Source: Gonium pectorale (taxonomy: Eukaryota > Chlorophyta > Chlorophyceae > Chlamydomonadales > Volvocaceae). From it: a stretch of DNA of 64,000 bases. Where the stretch lies: assembly GCA_001584585.1 (NCBI GenBank), contig LSYV01000020.1, positions 108,498-172,497 on the forward strand. The letters are read 5' to 3'. Below the pieces are notes generated by a model. It worked only from the letters and a program-made list of their open reading frames with translations, searched no databases and was not told where the DNA came from. Each line of letters begins with the position of its first letter. Positions within the stretch are counted from its first letter, which is position 1. Positions 1 to 11,800 of this stretch are shown here, piece after piece. Both the position numbers and the translations under genes were made by a program.

Positions 1-29
1 AAAGGGGAGGGGGGGGTGAGCGGCTCCCG

Positions 30-74
30 TCGCATGTCGCATGTCGCGTACATCGTACATCGTGCATCGTACAC
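30..74. repeat. Short GTACATC/CATGTCG tandem repeats
   Basis: Seven- to nine-base units (GCATGTC twice, then GTACATC-like units three to four times) sit near the window edge, in what is probably an intron of the Ala/Gln-repeat gene. No coding match was seen between 1 and 355 on either strand. Confidence 0.6.
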
Positions 75-324
75 GGGCGCGTTCGTAAACAGAGGAGGGA
101 GGCCGAACGGCGGTGGGGGCACACACATGACGAGGTGCATGGTACGCCCGGCTCGCTCGCTCGCTCGTGGGCGAGCGGACCGGCCGGCCGGCACAGCCAC
201 CTCGGGTGGATTGCCGTGCAGGTGGGCCCGGGGCGGGGCGGGGGCGCATTCCGCTGATGTCTTGACACCTCGCATAAAGCTCTGCACGCAGCTGGGTTCC
301 GGCAACACACGCGGATCGCACGCC

Positions 325-356
325 GACCCACCCACCCACCTACCCACCCACCCACC
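325..356. repeat. CCCA-type microsatellite at a splice donor
   Basis: A run of CCCA/CCTA units directly abuts the donor of exon 10 (minus-strand GTGGGTGGGTGG). It offers several alternative in-register GTGGGT donors. Confidence 0.7.
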
Positions 357-3300
357 TGGCTGTACGCCTGAGCGACGGCTTGCGCGGTGGCGGTGGCGGT
401 GGCGCCGCCCGCCTCCAGGCCGGTGGCGACGGCCTGCGCGGCGGCGTTGGCGGCTGCGGTGCCGGTGCCGTTGGCGGCGGCGGCGGCGATGGCCTGCGCG
501 GCGGCGTTGGCGGAGCCGCTGCTGATGGCTTGGGCGACGCCCTGTGGCAGGGAGGAGTGTGAAGGAGGGATTCACGAGGCTATCCACAAGCGGCTTGGGA
601 GGGTACTCAGGCGGGGTATGAACGTGAGTAATGAATTGTACAGCAGCCTGACAACCGCTCTTTCCTCACTGCTGCACACCCTTCACAGCGATCCTCGCTC
701 TGTTGCCCTGGCCCTGGCTCACTTCGCTCATCTTCTACAGCGCCCCTGCACCCGCGTCCCCACCCGTGCATGCCCCCACCCCTCGCATGCCCCCACCCAC
801 TTACACGCGCGCCTACCACCCACCTGTGCGACGGCCTGGCTGGCGCTGCCTCCCTGCGCGGCGGCCTGGGCCACAGTCTGCGGGGACATCAGCAGCAGCA
901 GGGGTGTCGGGGTTTCGGGGGCGTGAGCGAGGGTGGCGGTGCTTTCTCTCTGGAGTCATGCATCCATCACTAGCTCCACACCCCGCACGCCCGCCCGCAT
1001 GCTGTGTGAGCGCGTTTGCGTGCAGGCCTCAGGCCCCAGGCCGCAGGCGCCAGGCGCGCTCGCAGGTCCGCATGAGGAGCTGCGCATGCGCGCACCCGCC
1101 CCCGCGTACCCAGCACCCGCTTGACGGGTATGGGTCGATGGATGGATCGCATGGATTCAACGCGAGACGGGGTTTAGGTGCGCACCTGCGCTACGGCCTG
1201 GGCATTGCCGGACGACTGCGCCTGGGCGAGCGCCTGGGCGATGGCCTGAGCGGCAGTGCTGGGCGCTGAGAAAGTAGAAACCAGGGCGGGGGTGGGGAGG
1301 GGGAAAGGGTTCCAAGGGTTAGGCGATGTCGGCAGGGGACTCTTGGGACCAGGCGCCAGCGACAGCGCGCCCGACAAGGGCCGCACACCAAGTGACCCAC
1401 GGGTCTTGGCGCCTTCCAAAGGACAGCTGACCCTCCACTTCACCTCCCCCAGTGGGTCCCCAGTGGATCACCCTGCCAGTGTTTTGCAGGCCGAACGCAC
1501 GCAACCAGCTCCCACCCTCCTCCCGTCCGTCCGCACTCACAAGCAGCGGAGGCCTGCGACACGGCCTGCGCGACAGCCTGAGCGTTGGCGGCACCGCCCT
1601 GCGAGGACGCCTGGGCCAGCGCGTTGGCGGCGGCGTTGGCGTTGCCCGAGGCCACAGCGGAGGCGAAGGCGGAGGCGGAGGCGGAGGCGGACGAAGGTGC
1701 CGGACCCGGGGTGGGCGCAGGCGTGGCCTCAGGAGTACCTGCGACGGACAGGTATGGGGCCAGGGCGCGTGCGGCTTGTACGTACTTACGGTTTCTACGT
1801 ACCGTTTCTTCGTACGCGCGTGCGGCTTGTACGTTACGCACGTACGGTTTCTACGTACCGTTTCTTCGTACGGCTTCTACGTAGGTCGGTGCCATTCCTA
1901 CCGGACCACGGTTCAAGCCCCGATCTAGCGAACTTCCTGCCCGCGGGACATACGGCGCGGCAGTCCCAACGTCGCAGGCCGGGCGCTTACCCGCCGGGGT
2001 GGCTGTGGGCGCAGGCGTAGGGGCTGGAGTCGGTGCCGGTGTGGGCGCAGGAGTAGGAGCCGGGGTTGGGGCTGGAGTCGGTGCCGGTGTGGGCGCAGGA
2101 GTAGGAGCCGGGGTTGGGGCTGGAGTCGGCGCGGGCGTGGGCGCAGGTGTGGGCGCAGGGGTGGGCGCGGGCAGGCACTTGGACACGGCACCGGCCTGGG
2201 CGATGGACTGGGCAAAGGCGTTGCCGGATCCGGAGGCCTGCGCGTCGGCCTGGGCCTCTGCGGTGGGCAGCAGAGCAGGGGGCGGCGATGCGGGACGGGG
2301 GTCAACGGCGCTGTGATGCAAACACCCGTGTCAACAGAATGCGGGGTGGGGGTGGGGGGGGGGTGGGGGGGGAGTGGCGTGCACACCAGCCGGGTGGGCA
2401 CGAGTCGTCGACAGACCGGCTGCAGCGTACACAGATGCTCGGCAGCCATGCCTCGCTGTTAAGAGTGGTCACAGCGAAGCCACAGCGAAGCCCCGAGCCC
2501 TGAAGGAGCAACAAAGTCTCGCCCGAGTGCCCAAAACAGCTGCTGTGTGTGGCCGCATGCGTCTCCCTTCCCCTCCCCTCACCCCTCCCCTCACCCCTCC
2601 CCTCACCCCTCCCCTCACCCCTCCCCTCACCCCTCCCCTCACCCCTCCCCTCACCCCTCCCCTCACCCCTCCCCTCACCCCTCCCCTCACCCCTCCCCTC
2701 ACCCCTCCCCTCACCCCTCCCCTCCCCTCCCATGCACGTCCCCGGGCCCCATACAAGCCCGCCCAGTGGCTCAGTAGCCAGCAATGCAACGCAGCTGAGA
2801 ATCGCACTCACGGGCGAGGGCCTGGTCCAGCGGGCCGCAGCCGGACGCGACGGCTGTGGCGGCGGCCTGGCTGAAGGCCTCGGACTGGTTGCCGCCCGCT
2901 GCTGCCGCCTGGCTGAGCGCCTGCGCGGCGGCGGAGGCGTTGCCCTGCGACTCAGCGGTGGCCAGCGCCTGTGCCAGCACGTTGGCGACAGCGGTGCCGT
3001 TGCCCTGCGGTGACAATCGAGGAAGGGGGGTGGGCGGGGGGGGGGTAATTGGGGGCTACGAGGGTAGGTGGGGCGGCAGGGCGACGTGGGGAGTAGCCTT
3101 CCCTTATCTGTTCACGATCTTCTTGAAGAGACGCAGGTCGAAACGCGTGGCGGTGGGGAGTCGGCAATGTGGGAAGCAGGCCGGAGCGCCTCGCTTGGTT
3201 GGATGGCTGTACGCGGCCAAGCTGGTGGCAGTCAGCCAGCCCAGCCTCACATTCGTGCAAGGACCAAAGCTCCCAAAGCTTGTGGCTGGTACGGAAGCCA

Positions 3301-5053
3301 CAGTTTCGCGGGACTGGACATGCACTGCCGTACACCCCGATCCCGCACGTCACCATGCTGGACCCTGGCCTCCACCCCAAGCCAAGTGGGCAGTACCCCA
3401 CCCCACAAAGCGCCCTATGCCGCCCGAGCCGACGTGCCCGGACTCACCGTCTTGCGCACCACCACTGCAGGTCGTCCCAACGGATGCATGCAACCGACCC
3501 CTCCACCGCCCGCGTCCGTACCACTCACCTCGCCGTACGCCTGGGCTACAGCTTGAGAGACGGCCTGGGCGGTGGCGCCGCCGGTCGCGATGGCCTGGGC
3601 GATGGACTGGGCGGTGGCGACGGCGGTGGAGCCACCAGCGGCGGCGCCCTCGGCGATGGCGGCGGCGGCGCTGCCTGTGTTACCCTGCGGATGGGGGGCG
3701 GGGAGGGAGGGGCACAGCCGAGTGAGGGGCGCTTGTGCAAAGAGCGTGCTGTGCTTTTGCGCGCGCGGGAGAGGTGCGGACGGGCCAGGCTCGAGTGCGC
3801 AGCAGCGACGATCTGCCGGCCCTGCGCTGCTTCGCTTCGTTTCGCTTCGTTGGTGCACGCTCGGATCAGCCGGGCGGGAGGGCGGGCGGGCGGGAGGGAG
3901 GGAGGGATGCGGCTTGCGTGCCAAGCGACCTCCCGCATGACTATGCGGCCCTGGCTGATGCTCCGGAGGCCGAAGCCGCACCCGGTGCCCGCCTGCATGC
4001 GGAGTGCGAGCCAGCCCCTCCAGCCTTGCCCATCGACCTTGTCGACGCACGCTCCCAACCCCACACAGCAGTGCCTATAATACGGCCCCCACTCTCTTGG
4101 GTTCCCTCGCCAACGGCCCCTCACCTGGTTCACGGCCTGGGCAAGTGCCTGGGCGACGGCAGAGGCGGCGGCGTTACCCCCTTGCGCGACGGCCTGGGCG
4201 AGGGCCTGGGCGAGGGCGGACGAGGTGCCGTTGGCCTCGGCTTGCGCAAGGGCTTGGGCGATGGCCTGGGCGGTGGTGTTGGGCGCTGCAGAGGTGGCAC
4301 GGGGTGGGGGCGGCGGGCGGGGAAGGAGGGTAAGGCGCACGGGGGACTGAGAGCTTGATGGCGCCGAGAGGGCCGCCCGTTGTGTAGCGCAGCGGAAACA
4401 GCTCCCGTCAAATGACGGGCAAGGGCGATCGAATCAGAGTGTAAAAAAGCAGGGTGCAGGGCCTTGAACCCGACCGAGGTTGCGCCCGCGACCCACAGGT
4501 GGCGGCCGCTTGGGCGATGGCCGCGGCGGTAGCGTTGGCGCCGCCGGCACCGCTGGCGGACGAGCTGGCAATGGCCTGCGCAGCGGCGGAGGCGGAGCCG
4601 CTGCCGATGGCCGAGGAGATGGCCTGCGCGGACGCCGACGCGGACGCCGACGCCTGCTGCAGGGAGCGGCCTGCGGGGCGGGGGCGGGCGAGCGAGCGCG
4701 GTCGACGGGGCAAGGTTGATATTAATGGCCAAAGCGCTTCAGGAAGGGGCCCGCTGCGGTCAGCGGAGAGGCTGCGGCGCGGCATGCGACGCGCGCCGGC
4801 AGCGTCACGATCGTGTCAGCGGCCCGGGCACCCACAAGGCAAAACGAGGTCGCGGAATGGTCGCAAATCGGCATAAGGAACGAGCGACATTTGCGAGATC
4901 AGGCGGGAAGGCAGGTCAGCGCCGGCGATCGGCGGAGCGCGCCCCATTACGGAACCGAGCGGAACACGGCGGCGCGTCGCACCCACCCGAGGCGCTGAAG
5001 GCGGTCGCCAGCAGTGCTAGCGCCGCAAAGGCGAGGATCTTGGAGCTGCCCAT
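356..5053 (-). CDS. Secreted Ala/Gln-repeat (silk-like) protein, 3' end outside window
   Basis: I do not recognise this gene by name. Exons read 5053-4987, 4670-4497, 4285-4125, 3684-3529, 3004-2812, 2257-1991, 1738-1541, 1265-1186, 877-824 and 541-356 (512 codons). All junctions keep frame with GT-AG ends. The last exon ends at a GTGGGT donor, so the gene runs off the window. The start ATG opens a clear signal peptide ([20 protein letters not shown]), so the product should enter the secretory path. Every later exon carries units of the form AQAxAQAxxxG rich in Ala, Gln, Ser, Gly and Asn, with almost no charged or aromatic residues. N-glycosylation sequons recur (NAT, NTT, NGT, NAS). Exon 6 has one Cys followed by a long APTP tract like hydroxyproline-rich glycoproteins. 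I infer an extracellular-matrix, cell-wall or fibre protein. The exon chain is strong; the function is not known. Confidence 0.72.
1771..1875. repeat. ~51-bp tandem duplication with TACG/CGTA palindromes
   Basis: A block starting GCGGCTTGTACGT recurs 51 bases later, both times followed by CTACGTACCGTTTCTTCGTA. It lies in the intron between exons 6 and 7 of the Ala/Gln-repeat gene. The frequent CGTACG and TACGTA palindromes could form hairpins. Confidence 0.75.
2020..2171. repeat. Coding minisatellite (48-bp unit) encoding the APTP tract
   Basis: Two near-perfect 48-bp units start at 2020 and 2068, and a partial third starts at 2116. On the minus strand each unit encodes 16 residues, i.e. four APTP tetrapeptides. 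The tract lies in exon 6 of the Ala/Gln-repeat gene, and its length is always a whole number of tetrapeptides, so the frame is kept. Confidence 0.85.
2581..2724. repeat. 12-bp intronic minisatellite, 12 perfect copies
   Basis: The unit ACCCCTCCCCTC is repeated twelve times without a mismatch, with imperfect flanks. It lies in the 554-bp intron between exons 5 and 6 of the Ala/Gln-repeat gene. The strand asymmetry is strong (pyrimidine on plus, G-rich in the pre-mRNA). Confidence 0.95.
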
Positions 5054-8000
5054 GGTCGGGCGGCGGCGCGGCTTGCGGGAGGGGAGCGGCCGCAGCGGCT
5101 GCCGGGGTCGATCGCGGGAGAGTTGTCGGCCGACAGGCGCGGCGAAGACGAGGACGTGAGGAGCGGGAGGAGCACCCGCAATGCACAGTGACTAAAATGC
5201 ACGGTGCGAGATGGCGTCTGCGGCGAGAGCGGCCATCTTTAAGCCAGCCTTCCTGCGCCCAGTCGTACGGCTTTGGACTTTGGACTGTACGATTTGGCGG
5301 GTGCGCTGGCCGGAAGCTGGCGGCGGGGCCCTCGCGCCCTGGCACGTCCTCCGCGCGCTTAGGGCGCTGGGCGCTGGGGGCGGGCAAGACCCGCAGGCAT
5401 GACGCGCGGAGCGCATGCGCCCAGCGGAGTGCGAGCCCGCCGCCACCTGCCCGCGGATGCTGTGCGCGCCTGCCCGACGGCCCACGCACGAATGCACGTT
5501 TTCGTGCTTTGGTGCAGGCGCGGTCCCGGCCGATAGTCGCTCCTGGGACTCCCGGCTGCCAGATGGACGAAGGTCGCACCGGCGCTGATCACGCGCTGTG
5601 TCATCAACGCCCCCCCCCGTGCAAGGCTCGCTGATTGTTCTGCCACTGTTGCTATAGATATTCCCGGCGAGCGCATGAGAGCAATGCGCTCCGTTGGAGC
5701 AGCAGCGCGCTAGCCGAGTAGGCCGTCGCTTGCGTGCGGCCCACGGGTCAGTTCCTCAGCCGCGGCATCCTTTCGGCTGCGGCCAGTGCGCTTACTGCCA
5801 CTCGTTCTGGCAACATGGTTCCGGGGTGTTGATGGCGCTTTGCGCTCATGCAATGTTGTCAAAATCTCCGTCGCGGGGTGAGGATTGCTCGTCCGCTTTC
5901 GGCAATGCTCCACACGCTGAACGCATACACCAGGTGAAGCCAGCGCGGGGTGCGATGAACACGCAGCTAGGAATGGCACGGCCGCTGGCGGCCGCTCGAA
6001 CCGCGCGTCGGAGTAAGCAGGTTGAGGCGGGCATTTGGCCTAACCTGCCTAACGAACTTCGCGAGTGCCACAAGCATTTATACGTTAGGGGGCGCTACGA
6101 TAGGTCTTGCTGTTCGCTGCGCCGTATGCGCGGAAACACTAGTGGGGGCCATGCCCGTTCTGCAGGTTGTTGGCTTACAGGTTGCAGCTGGCTAGCTGGC
6201 TCGCTTCTTTTTGAAGGCGCACAAAGCCCGGAATCGTTTTAAGACTGTGGCAACCAAAAGAGTAATCAGAACCGCAGTGGTGTTGTAACGTTAGGTGCTG
6301 ACGGACTGCTCAGCGCACACACGCAGCACTGGCAAGGACCCCCAGATCGGCACCGCGCCCACAACCGCCCCAACCATGTGCGCTAATACAATGCTGGGGA
6401 GGGCATGCCGCTTGCCCCGCTCGCGCCCCGTGACAGAACTTGCCGCCTCCTGCTTTTTTTTCTGTGGAAAGGTTACAGGCGGAAAGGCGAGAAAGGGCGC
6501 AGACAGCGGGAGGGACATGCCGCCCTCCCTGCTGGCGGCGGCCAGGCGCGCTTCGTCTCACACGTAGGCGCCGGATCGTGCACGCATGCCGCATCGATTG
6601 AGCGGCACGCGTGGATGCGATCCCACGGCGGGACGGCTCATGAGCGCACATCCAGCAGCAGTTGCGGCCGAACAGCCCGATCCAGGGTCTGCACTTGCCG
6701 TGTCCATGGGCTAACAGGCTGCAGCCTCCTCAAGCCTGCAAGAGTCTCGCCCGGCACGCGCGCCGGAGCTGCCGCGGCTATGCAGGGACATCACCACGCC
6801 GCCTCAGCCGTCTAAAGCCCGAAGGTGCCCTGTCCCTGGGTTAAGAGTGCTTCGGACGGCAGGACAAGCATCGCCTGTCCCTGCGTGCCCGCGTTGAGCG
6901 ACTGGCATGGCGGCTTTACAAGGAAGCATCTGCTGATGGATGCGGCGGACCTGTGCGTGTCCGCACCCTGGGGGCACTTGCAGGAGCCTGGATCGGCTGG
7001 ATGACATGATATAATGCGCGTTTGTGGCAAACGCACAAACAAGCGGACGTTGCTCGAGGTGATAACGGTGAGTGCAGACGGAATGGGGTGGGGCGGTGCC
7101 GCGGGGGCCGCGTTGGGTCCCCCGTCAGCGCCATCTCACCCCTTCCAAGCTCCCGACTCGTGTACCCAACGTGCCGCACCTTCACCAACCTTTGCCCCCA
7201 CCCACCCATGCAATGGAGCATGGGTGAGACGTTGGAAGAGGATGAGGGGGGCGGCACCGCTAGCGCTAGGCCCTTTTTTGCTGCAATCGCGCTGGGGCGG
7301 GATGCGTGGCGTCAGTGACGTCTCGTGCCGGCTGCCGCGAGTATACATGCGCGGGGAGTGCCATGCAGGGAGCAGCTTCCACAGCACAGCTCAACGTCCT
7401 TGGGCGGTGTTCCAGAGGGCGCGCCATAACCGCTGGTTTTGAACGTCCCTGCGACGCGCCCTCCGAGCTGCTGCTGCCCTTTTGCCTTGTGGCTGCCCCT
7501 TCCACGCCCCTTTCCATGGTTCCTTTGGCACAGTTTCAAGTGCCGTACACTCCAGCTGCTCCAGCGCTTCACCCAGCACTCGCGCCCTCCATTTCCCGCA
7601 CCTCTATCAGCGCTCAGCCACTGGGGAGGGAGTGCTATAGCCGGCCTGCGCATGTTGGCCTGGCCTGGCTACACGCACACAGCCGCTGTGCGCTGTCCGT
7701 GACGGCCGATGCCCGGCTCCGCAATTTCGCCGACCCTGTACTGCCGCTGCGCGTCCTGAGTGCATGGGATGGGCGCACGTGTGTGCAGTCTAGTACCGGT
7801 AGCCGCTTATCTCCGAAGTACCGGTTAAGGTCTGAAGGAGCCAGCGACATTGGGAAGATGGGAACTGCGGCTCCCCCAACCTCCGGGAATTGCGGGGCCC
7901 CTTCGGACGGAAGGGCCGCCAGCTCCCTTGCATTGCCCACCTTGCCTGCTACCGTCCACCCCGACTGGCAACGCTGCACCTTCGGCTGTGTTAGTCCCTA

Positions 8001-8882
8001 ATGGTGGCCCCCTTTTCTTTGCAGATAATAAAGACTTTTGTTTTCCGGTGTCGAGCTACGGTCCCGACTGGGCCGCCTTTCAAAGCACTGGGGACAGCGG
8101 CCGTGAGCTGTTTACCGTGGAGGACGGGGGATGCCTGCACGAGGCAGTCGCAGTGGTGGTTGCCCAGGACGGCGGTCCCGGATGTTTCCTTGGATGCCAG
8201 GCGAGGGGATAGGCGCGGACGGGTAGACGAGGGGAGGGTAAGGGGAGGAGCGGAAGGATGCGTACGACTGGCGCCATTACACCTCGCCGGAGTGCTTTCT
8301 TGGCGGCTGGGTACTGCCGCTTAGACTTACCCGCCCCCGCCCCCCCACCCGCTGCAGGAGTACGTTGAACCCGTTGCATTACAACAACGGAAGAGGGAAG
8401 TCCTGCTAAGACCCGCAGCGTCTGCAAGAAGGTCAACATGGGCCCATTCATGTGCCAACTTGTGGGACTACGGCCAGGGCGGAAAACCCGTGCCTGTCGG
8501 GTAGAGATGAGGGTGGGGTGGGGGTGGGGCACGGCGGAGCAACTCGCAAATTGTGCGTACACGCGGGCATGCGAGTAGAACTTAAGTGAGTTCAGGCACC
8601 CACGGCTGGGCACAGAGTTTACTGCATTTTGCAACGTCAGCATACGGCCACCGGCTGGCCCAAGACCCCCTGTTCACTTAAGGCATTACAATAGCAACGC
8701 CTATTTCCTCTCATAGGGGTTCAATTTGCACGTCTCGGTCGGCGCTCTCAACCAACTTGGGGGGTCGCCGTTTGGCGCTGGGACTTTGTGACCGCAAATG
8801 AGCGCATCAACGTGACGAATCTGGACAAGCATGACGAGCGAAAGGGCGAAGGGCCGGAGCAGACTTTGACGCAGACCGCCAA
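5054..8882. other. Intergenic region between two divergent genes
   Basis: This 3.8-kb stretch separates the starts of the Ala/Gln-repeat gene (minus) and the SNF4 gene (plus). Open frames up to about 230 codons occur but have no recognisable domain and no consistent splice partners. I see no tRNA and no convincing transposon. It must hold both promoters and 5' leaders, which I cannot place. Confidence 0.6.
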
Positions 8883-11800
8883 ATGAGCTACTTTGTACCG
8901 ACACGATTTGTATGGCGCTTCGGAGGTCGACAGGTGCTCATCTTCCCGGCTATTTGACGGTCAAGGCCCCGGCTGCGGCAGCAAGCGGATGCTCAATTAT
9001 CGGGCGCCGTCTCCCTGGCCCTGCAGGTCCACCTATGCGGCTCCTTCACGCGTTGGGTCGAAACTGTACCGATGGCACCCGTGGACGGTACCCCTGGGGT
9101 CTTCGCCGTAGTTGTGCACCTGCCTCCCGGGTGAGCATGTCGGAGAGCGGGTCGCTCCCTTACTGCGCGGCCTGGCACCGCGTGACATTGTTGGCATTCA
9201 ATTTGCTTCGCAGATACCACCAGTATAAGTTCATCGTAGACGGCAAGTGGCGGCACGACGAGACCGCCCCGTTTATGCCAGACCCCCTAGGCAACGTCAA
9301 CAACTGGCTCTTTGTCCGCAGAATAGACCCTGTACCAGCACCCGCATCAAAGTAAGGTGGCGTGGGGGCGAGAGGTGTGCTGGGCACGCCCCGCCCCCCT
9401 TGTGTATGTACACACGGACCAGGGGCAGGGGGGCAGGGCCCAGAGTAAGCTCATGCGCAAGGGATTCCCCTATCGCGCATCGGTTTGACCCCAGGGCAGC
9501 AAATATGCTCGAGGCAGATCGTGGCTCCTCTTATGCGCATCCCCTCACTTGGGGTTCTCATATGCCCTCGCCGCTGAGGCTCTGCCCGTTCTATATGGTC
9601 AGCCCCAAATTCGCGTCTGTAAGGCATACCCCTTTTACCCCTTGACCCGTCCCTGCAGCCCCCTAGGCTACGACGCGCAATCCCTTGCCGCAGCACAGCA
9701 GGCGGCCGCCATCCAGGCCGCGCAAGAGCAGCAACAGCAGCAGCAGCAGCAAGCGGCACATCAAGCGGCGCAGCAGGCGGCGCTGCAGCAGCTGCACCCC
9801 GCACTCGCCAACGCAACGGTGGCGGGCGGTCTCTCGCAGCACCAGCAACAGCAGATTGTCATCCCCTCTCTCTCCGGCCAAAGCGGCCTGCCCGCGGGAG
9901 CAGGGATCGGGGCACACCCTGGGCCACTTGCAGCGGCCAGTCAGGCGCTCCACTCGAGCAAAGCAGCGACCGGATCGGGGCAGGACGACGTAGTCATGGG
10001 TGGGACGGAGGCGATCGTCATCCACAACCCCAAGGAGCCCGTGAGTGTGCGCACCGACCAGCGGGCGGGTGGATGGGCGGGCAGGCGAGGGGTAGGATGG
10101 GTAGGGAAGCGAAGGTGAGCGCCGTCAGGTGGACTGGAGGCGGCTTGGGGCGCGATAGGCTTCAGGGCGTGGAGGGTGGGCCAAGGCCTTCCACATACCA
10201 TCAGTCCTTCCCCCGAGTCCGTGATGTCTCCAAAGCCCATGGCTGGTCTGGGCTTGGCGTTCTTCGCATCAGGAAGTGCAAGCGGCCCACAGCGGTCGCA
10301 GTGTAGATGGGTCCCCGTCCCGCAGTGCCGTTGTTGGGGCATGTTGGGCCGTGGCGCCTCTGCGTCCTGCACGTCTCCCGCCGTGGTCGGGTCCGCTGTG
10401 CTGGTCTTGACTATGGAGCAAGGTGTTCCGGCACGCACTGCTGATCGCCACGTTTGCGCATCAGGAGCAAGGCAGCCCGCCAGAACCTGGCGCCGGGGCT
10501 CATCCGTTCCCTGCGGGCGGCTGAGCCAGCAGGCACACCTAATGACTCGCAGCCAGCCTACTGGCGAGGAGGCGGGAGAGCACCGGACCGACGCCTGGGC
10601 TGCCCTGCGCTCCCATATGTGTGTGGATGCTGCAAACCTTCGACTCACACCGCAGCATAGATTGTTGCTGGTCCGGCTGCTTGCCTCTTTGGCCTGTCTC
10701 GTATGTTTTCGACCCTGCAGCCGTTATGCCTCGTCTTGTGCCGAAACAGCCTCTTGACCCCGCTCCTCCTCCAGGAGTACACCCGCAAGAAAATCAGCGA
10801 CTTCCTGCACTCGCACACCGCCTATGAGCTCATCCCGGAGAGCGGCAAGGTGGTGGTGCTGGACGTGGATCTGCCCGTGAGGCAGGCCTTCCACGCGCTG
10901 CACGAGCAGGTTGGGCGGGAGGGCAAGCGGCAGCTGGGAATCCTGATTTGGAGCGGGATGGATGACCAGGCGTGCGCGGGGGAGCACGAGCGGAGGAGAG
11001 GGGCGGGGCATGCAGGCTTTTTACGGGGACCGGGGAGCGAGCTGGGTCGGTGAGCGCATACCGTTGCGTTTGGCCGGTCGGTGGGGTGTGCCAACCGGGC
11101 AGAGTTCGCACTATTCTACCATTAAGTACGGCGATGCGCCCGTTCATGTACCCTCCCCTTCCGTACCCTTCGTCGCCAGGGCACCGCGTCGGCGCCTCTG
11201 TGGGACTCGTGCGACCGCAGCATCCCCGGCGTCATCTCCGCCTCCGACTTCATCACCATACTGCGCCGCCTGCGCCACAGCGTGTCGGCGGGCGCCAACC
11301 CGCTGAGCGAGGCAGAGATGGACGCGCACACCATACGCGGGCTGCGCGAGGAGGCGGCGGCGGAGGGGCGGCAGCCCAAGGGCCTGGTGTACGCGCTGGC
11401 GGACGAGGACCTGGCGGCTGTGGTGGCGCGGCTGGCGGCGAACAAGTGCTCAATGGCGCCCGTACTCACCGCGCACCCGGGAGGGCCCGAGGTGCGCAGC
11501 AAGCGTCTGGGTGGGGAAAGGAGGCTGCCAGATCGGGGTTGGGTAGTTGGTGGAGAGCGAACGTGAGGGGCATTGTTGCGCTGGCGAGGATGAGAAAGGT
11601 GGGATGGAGCAGGAGGGAGCTCACCACCGTAGCGTCTGCGTCCGTCCGTCGTGCGCGCGTCGAGTACGTGTCGCCGCTCCCCCCACAGCTCGTCGTTATT
11701 CGTTCTCCTTTCCCTCNNNNNNNNNNNNNNNNNNNNNNNNNNNNNNNNNNNNCTCTCCCTCCCCCCCCCGGGATGACGCGCTCGAAACCCAACACTCTGG

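Noticed and set aside
387..926. Plus-strand 179-codon frame near the left edge
   Set aside because: It is the antisense of exons 9-10 of the Ala/Gln-repeat gene plus intron; it has no signal peptide or splice support.
1999..2316. Plus-strand GVGAGVGAG glycine/valine repeat frame (elastin-like)
   Set aside because: It is the complementary strand of the APTP minisatellite in exon 6; the minus frame is joined to its neighbours by splice sites, this one is not.
2581..2724. Possible CRISPR-like array
   Set aside because: The units are directly abutting 12-mers with no spacers, in a eukaryotic intron.
2547..2811. PSPHPSPH and REGRGEG repeat frames over the 12-mer array
   Set aside because: A 12-bp repeat is open in several frames on both strands; the tract lies inside an intron with clean donor and acceptor.
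7306..8001. 231-codon plus frame between the first two genes
   Set aside because: No domain, no codon pattern like neighbours, no supporting splice partners.
9451..10025. Minus-strand Leu/Arg-rich frames opposite SNF4 exon 4
   Set aside because: They are antisense of the poly-Gln/Ala linker; the plus frame is conserved.
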